Assembly (NCBI RefSeq): GCF_932526225.1
Contig: NC_064037.1
Coordinates: 7,980,203 to 8,044,202 of the forward strand
Direction: 5' to 3'
Length of the DNA stretch: 64,000 nt
Source of the DNA: Nematostella vectensis
Taxonomy: Eukaryota > Cnidaria > Anthozoa > Actiniaria > Edwardsiidae
Shown: positions 59,301 through 64,000 of the stretch, in pieces
How the letters are laid out: each line of letters starts with the position of its first letter
How positions within the stretch are numbered: position 1 is the stretch's first letter
Translations under genes and position numbers: made by a program
Notes under the pieces: model-generated
What the model was told of the DNA's origin: nothing
Database searches by the model: none
The model's input: only the letters and a program-made list of their open reading frames with translations

Positions 59301-62300
59301 CTTTAGTTTGAAACTTTGGTTTTGTGTTTCTATTAGTTTAATAATGATGTTACAGATTGTTTTGTGACCCTCATCTGTGGTGCTGTAGGTGGCGAGCAAG
59401 TAAGCCTAATTGAGGATGAATTCCTGGCTGGCTTCAAGCCCCTAAATGATGTCAAGAGACCAACTCTGACGATCAGTAATAAAAACCAAAAGGTGGACAT
59501 CTTCTCCTTACCCCTCCCCACTCCAATCCCAACTAGAGACAAAGTTTAAGAGCAAACAGAAATGTTATTCAGCAAAATAATGGTGTGGTAATATAAATAT
59601 CTACTAATCTTGAGTCTATCACATTTTTCAAAAGAAGATAAAGATATTTGAATATTTCAAATTGGTGTAGAATCTTCAAAACTTTTTAACTGATGGGAAT
59701 TCATAAAGGCTCCTGGCTGTGTTTTTTGTGTAACTCTTGAATATTTCAAATAAGTGCTTCCTCCATCACTCTTTTGTAGGACATCGCTGAGGACTACTTG
59801 AGAGTAACTGTCATCAGAGACTTTGCATCTTTCCTGCTGTCATTAGATAACCCACCAGTACAACAGAATGAAGAGACCGGCTTGTACTGTGCATGCATTG
59901 CTAGCCTCCCCTCGTCGCCTGAGGTAGAGAGCACGTCTACACATGTTGTGCAAGTTGACGTCCACCAGCCATCGCACCATCTGGTAAGGAGACGATAGCC
60001 TACATTCCTCGCCAGAGATAACAGAAATTTCAGGTTATGCATTAGATTCAGTGCATCAAGTCCCCATATTAGAGACCTTAAAAATGGTGGAACGTTGGTG
60101 GTGGTAAACATCAAGAATTCAGCTATCATTCATTCTATCATTCTTATTATTTAACATACAACAGATAAATCTTTAAATGGTGCTATTGTCACTACATCAC
60201 TATAAGGCCCCAGCGCCGTAACAGACACCTAAATACTGGGGGGGGGGACAAATCGAATGGCACCTGTAGCTGTAACAGCACTAGTAAAGGGGATCTGAAT
60301 AATACTAGCGTATGGCTTTTCCTCATATCTGGCTTACCCTCTCATATGGAAAAAAAAACTGGAAAACTGAGGGGGTGGGGGGAAGCATTAAAGCACTGGT
60401 AAAGGAAATCTGCATTATACTAAGCATATGGCTTCCCCTCTCAGACCTGTTAACCTAGAGCTTTAGTTCATTTTATTCACTTGTTAACCTTGCAATGATG
60501 ATATCATAGCTTGGTTATGAGTTGAGATTATGATTTAATGTTTAGGAACCTGACTCTGATGACGTTATCATAGAAAGTATTGAGGATGCATACTACTCAG
60601 GGTGAGCTCTAGCATTGTGTTCAGCTACTGTAAACCAGATTGCCAACAAACATGAACTTAGTTTAGTACAAGACAGCTATCGATCTGTGCTCAAAAGTTT
60701 GCCTAGGGACTCCTTTTACCTTTGCTCACAGTGATCCATTCTTTGTGAGGTTCTTGATGGTAGTATAATCAGAGACATGAACTGGGGAAACGCACGACAA
60801 GAAAGGAAAATGAAGAAGCAGTATAGGTAGAGAGACTACAAGCTGAATTGTTAGAAAAAAAACAGTGCAACATAAAATTCCAACCTGTGTTGATTTATTT
60901 CCCTTTTTGTACAACCCTATCTTTTCTGCAACTTGTCTTTCTGAAACCATAACATTTTCTGTTGTTTGACACAGGGATGAGGAGAACAAAGGCTTTCAGC
61001 AACTCAAGGTATAAACTGTTATTTGTCATTGTTCTCTGTGTTGTTGTCATCATTGATTATTATCTGCAAAGCAAAAATTAGAAATTAAAGTTTCAAAATG
61101 TTTTCAGGCGAAAAAGGATGCACTGGCTCGTGAAGTGGAAGCTCATCAAGAAAGACATGATAAAGCAAAGGTCAAATGGTCACAATCTGTCATATCATTC
61201 ATCTTATATAAAACTTTCAATTTTATGGGCTCACCCCTGGCCTAATTGCCCTCTGAAGTTCAAGCTTATTTCTGTAGTCTGTTTAATTCCAGGCTCTTGT
61301 ACATGAAAACATCAGCCGTCCCCATCTAATGCTTGAGAACTACCCCACCTACCTGGTACCTGATACCAATTGCTTTGTTGACCATCTGGACGGCCTCAGT
61401 GCTATTGTACACAGTGGGGAATTTGTGCTGGTCGTGCCACTAGTTGGTAAGGGGGTAGTTTTGTTGATAAACTAGATGACCCAAAGACACTATATTAAAT
61501 ACCTGAAGGTGGCTGTTATAGTGACAGTCTACTGTGGATAGGCTGGGTGGCACAAGTGCTTTTCACTGCAAATTTTCATCATTCTGTATGCTGTGATGGT
61601 TTGAGATCATATTGCTTATGTGTTTACTTGTTTTTTTTTTTTCAATTGTGTGCTTCTTTCTATCACCTTAGTAATCAATGAGCTTGATGGTTTGGGACGA
61701 GAGCCCATGCTAGACAAATACCACGACCCAAGACACGCCCAGAGAGTGTACCTCAATGCCAGGTGCTCTGTCCTTAGTTGTCTGATTATACAAAACACCC
61801 AAATAGTTAAGAGTTTGAAACAGAATTCTAACTATGATGTAAACCAATCATTAGTGCCATAATTGCTCGAAAAAGTGGAAGGGTGCTTAGTTTTCCAAGG
61901 CCCAGGTGACGTGATCATTCTAAGGAATAATGTTTTTACCTAACAGACAGTGCCCCTCCTTATCAGTGTTTATATAGTGCGAAACATTTAGGCAAGGGAC
62001 TTATTCTGGGGATGCACTTATTTTAGTAATTACAGCATACTGCTCAATAAAATGTTTGTCTTTATTCCATCGTTTCTTGGTATTTTCTACATATAAGTTA
62101 AACATTTTGATCATTGTGTTTTAGGGCAGCGATTGATTTCCTGGAAGACCAATTCAGCTTGCGTAACCCGCAGGTCAATGCCCTGACCAGCAAGGGGTCA
62201 GTGCTCGACACCATTGCATACAGGAGTGAGGACCCTTCGGCCAGGAAGGTATTTTGCACATAAAAGCTTTTGCTGTATTTGCAATTTTCTTAAATTCTGT

Positions 62301-63034
62301 GGTGTGGAAGAACAAGACCACTGTGTTAAAAGTTGACACAAATATATTTGTATTTAGATAATTAGCATGTGCATAAATAACTATGAACTGGAACCATTAG
62401 GCAATAGTGATATACTGATTATCCATATGAAGCACAAGAAAGGTCCTAACCATAGAATTTGTCAACATTTACTTGGAGCCTCATCAATATTAATCTAGAA
62501 TTGTCTTTTGCTTTATATATGTTGGCCATTTATATCTTTCACAGGGTAATAATGATGACGTCATTCTATCTTGCTGCTTACACTATTGCGAAGAGAATTT
62601 TGTCCACAGACTTGCCACAGGTTAGTCACATGTTCTAGCGGTGAATTTGTATACTTTTGAGTACCACTACCAATCACCTGAGTATTGAGCAAGAGCGATG
62701 GCATTGAAAAGACAAGTTAGTATTTGTTAAGCTTCATGTCTGTCTATTGAGAATGCACGTTTTGAGCTTGCACCCAGCTGGAATTTTATTGTGGTAGACA
62801 TGGCTTCTATTTGTATCCCTGTTCATTCATGGTTCTTACACTTTAACTGTTTCCTAAATGCAGGATTTTTGGTCACTGTTTTAAGATATCTTTTTCTCTT
62901 CAGCTGACCAGCCTATCACGATCAGGCGGAAAGTAGTGCTTCTCACAGACGACAGGAACCTCAGGCTCAAGGCCTACACAAGAAATGTCCCTGTACTCCC
63001 AGTACCTCTGTTCCGCAGGATGGCTCATGTGTAG
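53389..63034 (+). CDS. SMG6: SMG6 (EST1A-like), nonsense-mediated decay endonuclease
   Basis: Eighteen exons keep phase and give 1287 aa (human 1419): 53389-55002, 55658-55960, 56435-56580, 57045-57213, 57731-57792, 58130-58278, 58352-58613, 59147-59235, 59356-59492, 59780-59983, 60546-60601, 60975-61008, 61108-61170, 61293-61446, 61672-61762, 62125-62248, 62545-62620, 62904-63034. SMG6 cuts mRNAs near premature stop codons. The first 400 residues are charged, Lys-rich and probably disordered. A 14-3-3-like/TPR region follows, with WYLKASKLAPKNGKPYNQLAV and YYYVRSLAVSSPILTA. An Arg-Gly patch (LGRGRGRGRGVRAM) lies in exon 3. The C terminus is a PIN nuclease domain: LVPDTNCFVDHL, VINELDGL, GNNDDVILSCCLHYC and LLTDDRNLRVKA, so the acidic catalytic residues are present. 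A 1.6-kb first exon is notable. An in-frame Met 14 codons upstream (53347) is an alternative start. Confidence 0.95.
55040..55200. mobile_element. Retroelement-type fragment with hammerhead-like core
   Basis: The stretch 'ctccgacgaaagggctaacc' followed by 'ctcgaaacgtcagc' resembles the GANGA, short stem, GAAAC core found in Penelope-like element repeats. Downstream 'aaccttgtgttgatttat' recurs at 60885-60903 as 'aacctgtgttgatttat', showing a dispersed family. It lies in SMG6 intron 1. Confidence 0.4.
57405..57665. repeat. GATGRT-rich low-complexity tract
   Basis: Many 'gatgatggtgatg'-like words lie in an SMG6 intron, just before exon 57731-57792. The hydrophobic and Met/Val-rich frames on both strands are artefacts. 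Confidence 0.7.
58634..58780 (+). pseudogene. Decayed tandem duplicate of SMG6 exon 7 end
   Basis: This copies 58477-58626: both have 'gttaccat.cc', 'gtgacacctt.aggcag.act', 'ctgct..aatggt', 'ggttgaggtg'-like and 'ctagttg/gttagttg' blocks in order. The copy has an in-frame TGA-type break and the donor has decayed from GTTAGT to GCTAGT. It follows the true exon directly, so the duplication spanned the exon end and the 5' splice site. Confidence 0.8.
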
Positions 63035-63094
63035 TGCTGATGTGTTATTATCAGGATGACAGATGATGAGGATGACAGGATGAGTGCTGCCATA

Positions 63095-64000
63095 TTCCTA
63101 CCAGTACAACTATCTACTGCTGATATGTGTTCAAGGCACTGCTACAAGTTTCTACCAGTACAACTATCTACTGCTGATATGTGTTCAAGGCACTGCTACA
63201 AGTTTCTACCAGTACAACTATCTACTGCTGATATGTGTTCAAAGCACTGCTGCAAGTTTCTACCAGTACAACTAACTACTGCTGATATGTGTTCAAGGCA
63301 CTGCTACAAGTTCCTACCAGTACAACTATCTACTGCTGATATGTGTTCAAAGCACTGCTGCAAGTTTCTACCAGTACAACTATCTACTGCTGATATGTGT
63401 TCAAAGCACTGCTGCCATATTCCTACCAGTACAACTATCTACTGCTGATATGTGTTCAAAGCACTGCTGCAAGTTTCTACCAGTACAACTAACTACTGCT
63501 GATATTTGTTCAAAGCACTGCTGCAAGTTTCTACCAGTACAACTATCTACTGCTGATATGTGTTCAAGGCACTGCTGCAAGTTTCTACCAGTACAACTAA
63601 CTACTGCTGATATGTGTTCAAGGCACTGCTGCAAGTTTCTACCAGTACAACTAACTACTGCTGATATGTGTTCAGAGCACTGCTGCAAGTTTCTACCAGT
63701 ACAACTATCTACTGCTGATATGTGTTCAAAGCACTGCTGCAAGTTTCTACCAGTACAACTATCTACTGCTGATATGTGTTCAAGGCACTGCTGCCATATT
63801 CCTACCACTACAACTATCTACTGCTGATATGTGTTCAGAGCACTGCTGCAAGTTTCTACCAGTACAACTATCTACTGCTGATATGTGTTCAAAGCACTGC
63901 TACAAGTTTCTACCAGTACAACTATCTACTGCTGATATGTGTTCAAAGCACTGCTACAAGTTTCTACCAGTACAACTATCTACTGCTGATATGTGTTCAA
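63095..64000. repeat. 54-bp minisatellite in SMG6 3' region, runs off window
   Basis: About 17 units of 54 bp each contain 'accagtacaactatctactg', 'ctgatatgtgttcaaagcac' and 'tgctgcaagtttct'. It begins about 60 bp after the SMG6 stop. Since 54 is divisible by three, frames on both strands are open and encode an 18-aa repeat (LPVQLSTADMCSKHCCKF type). No start context or domain supports translation, so it is treated as a non-coding array, possibly in the 3' UTR. Confidence 0.93.

Noticed and set aside
63056-63827. Cys-rich 18-aa repeat frames on both strands
   Set aside because: They are translations of the 54-bp array after the SMG6 stop; both strands being open is explained by the period being a multiple of three.

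Overview
The window is animal nuclear DNA: intron-rich genes with GT-AG junctions, short exons (one of 18 bp in the calcium pump), many minisatellites, fold-back elements and non-LTR retrotransposon debris. An animal carrying separate isocitrate lyase and malate synthase genes points to a cnidarian, most likely a sea anemone such as Nematostella. That is inference from gene content; no species was checked. All exon models were built by hand from splice sites, reading phase and remembered family sequences.

Layout. 1-5072: no gene; a 1.7 kb minisatellite. 5073-7188 (+): secreted-type protein with a PAN/apple-like region and an ALK/LTK-type glycine-rich domain (5' end missing). 8052-12398 (-): D-amino-acid oxidase family flavoenzyme, 9 exons. 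13840-22441 (-): PIGS, GPI transamidase subunit, 16 exons. 22669-24856 (+): YDJC-like carbohydrate deacetylase, divergent from PIGS. 25372-27785 (-): isocitrate lyase. 28972-33185 (+): malate synthase, head to head with isocitrate lyase. 34751-37980 (-): GUCD1-like, its single intron filled by transposon. 38974-39749 (+): SmD3. 41558-51662 (+): SERCA calcium ATPase, 24 exons. 53389-63034 (+): SMG6, the nonsense-mediated-decay endonuclease, 18 exons, followed by a minisatellite that runs off the window.

Function. Isocitrate lyase and malate synthase are the two enzymes of the glyoxylate bypass. They end in SKL and PKL, and the nearby oxidase ends in AKL: three candidate peroxisomal (PTS1) tails within 25 kb. 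The other genes are housekeeping: GPI anchoring, splicing, calcium pumping and RNA decay.

Most unusual signal. Several tandem repeats sit exactly on exon-intron junctions and have multiplied the splice sites. PIGS has eight in-frame copies of one 5' splice site (66-bp unit) and, next to it, eight copies of a 3' splice site (80-bp unit). Malate synthase has about 14 copies of a 47-bp unit carrying a donor and an acceptor-like site. Decayed partial exon duplicates occur in PIGS, malate synthase and SMG6, and SERCA holds two near-identical intron blocks. Together these suggest recurrent local duplication at splice junctions.
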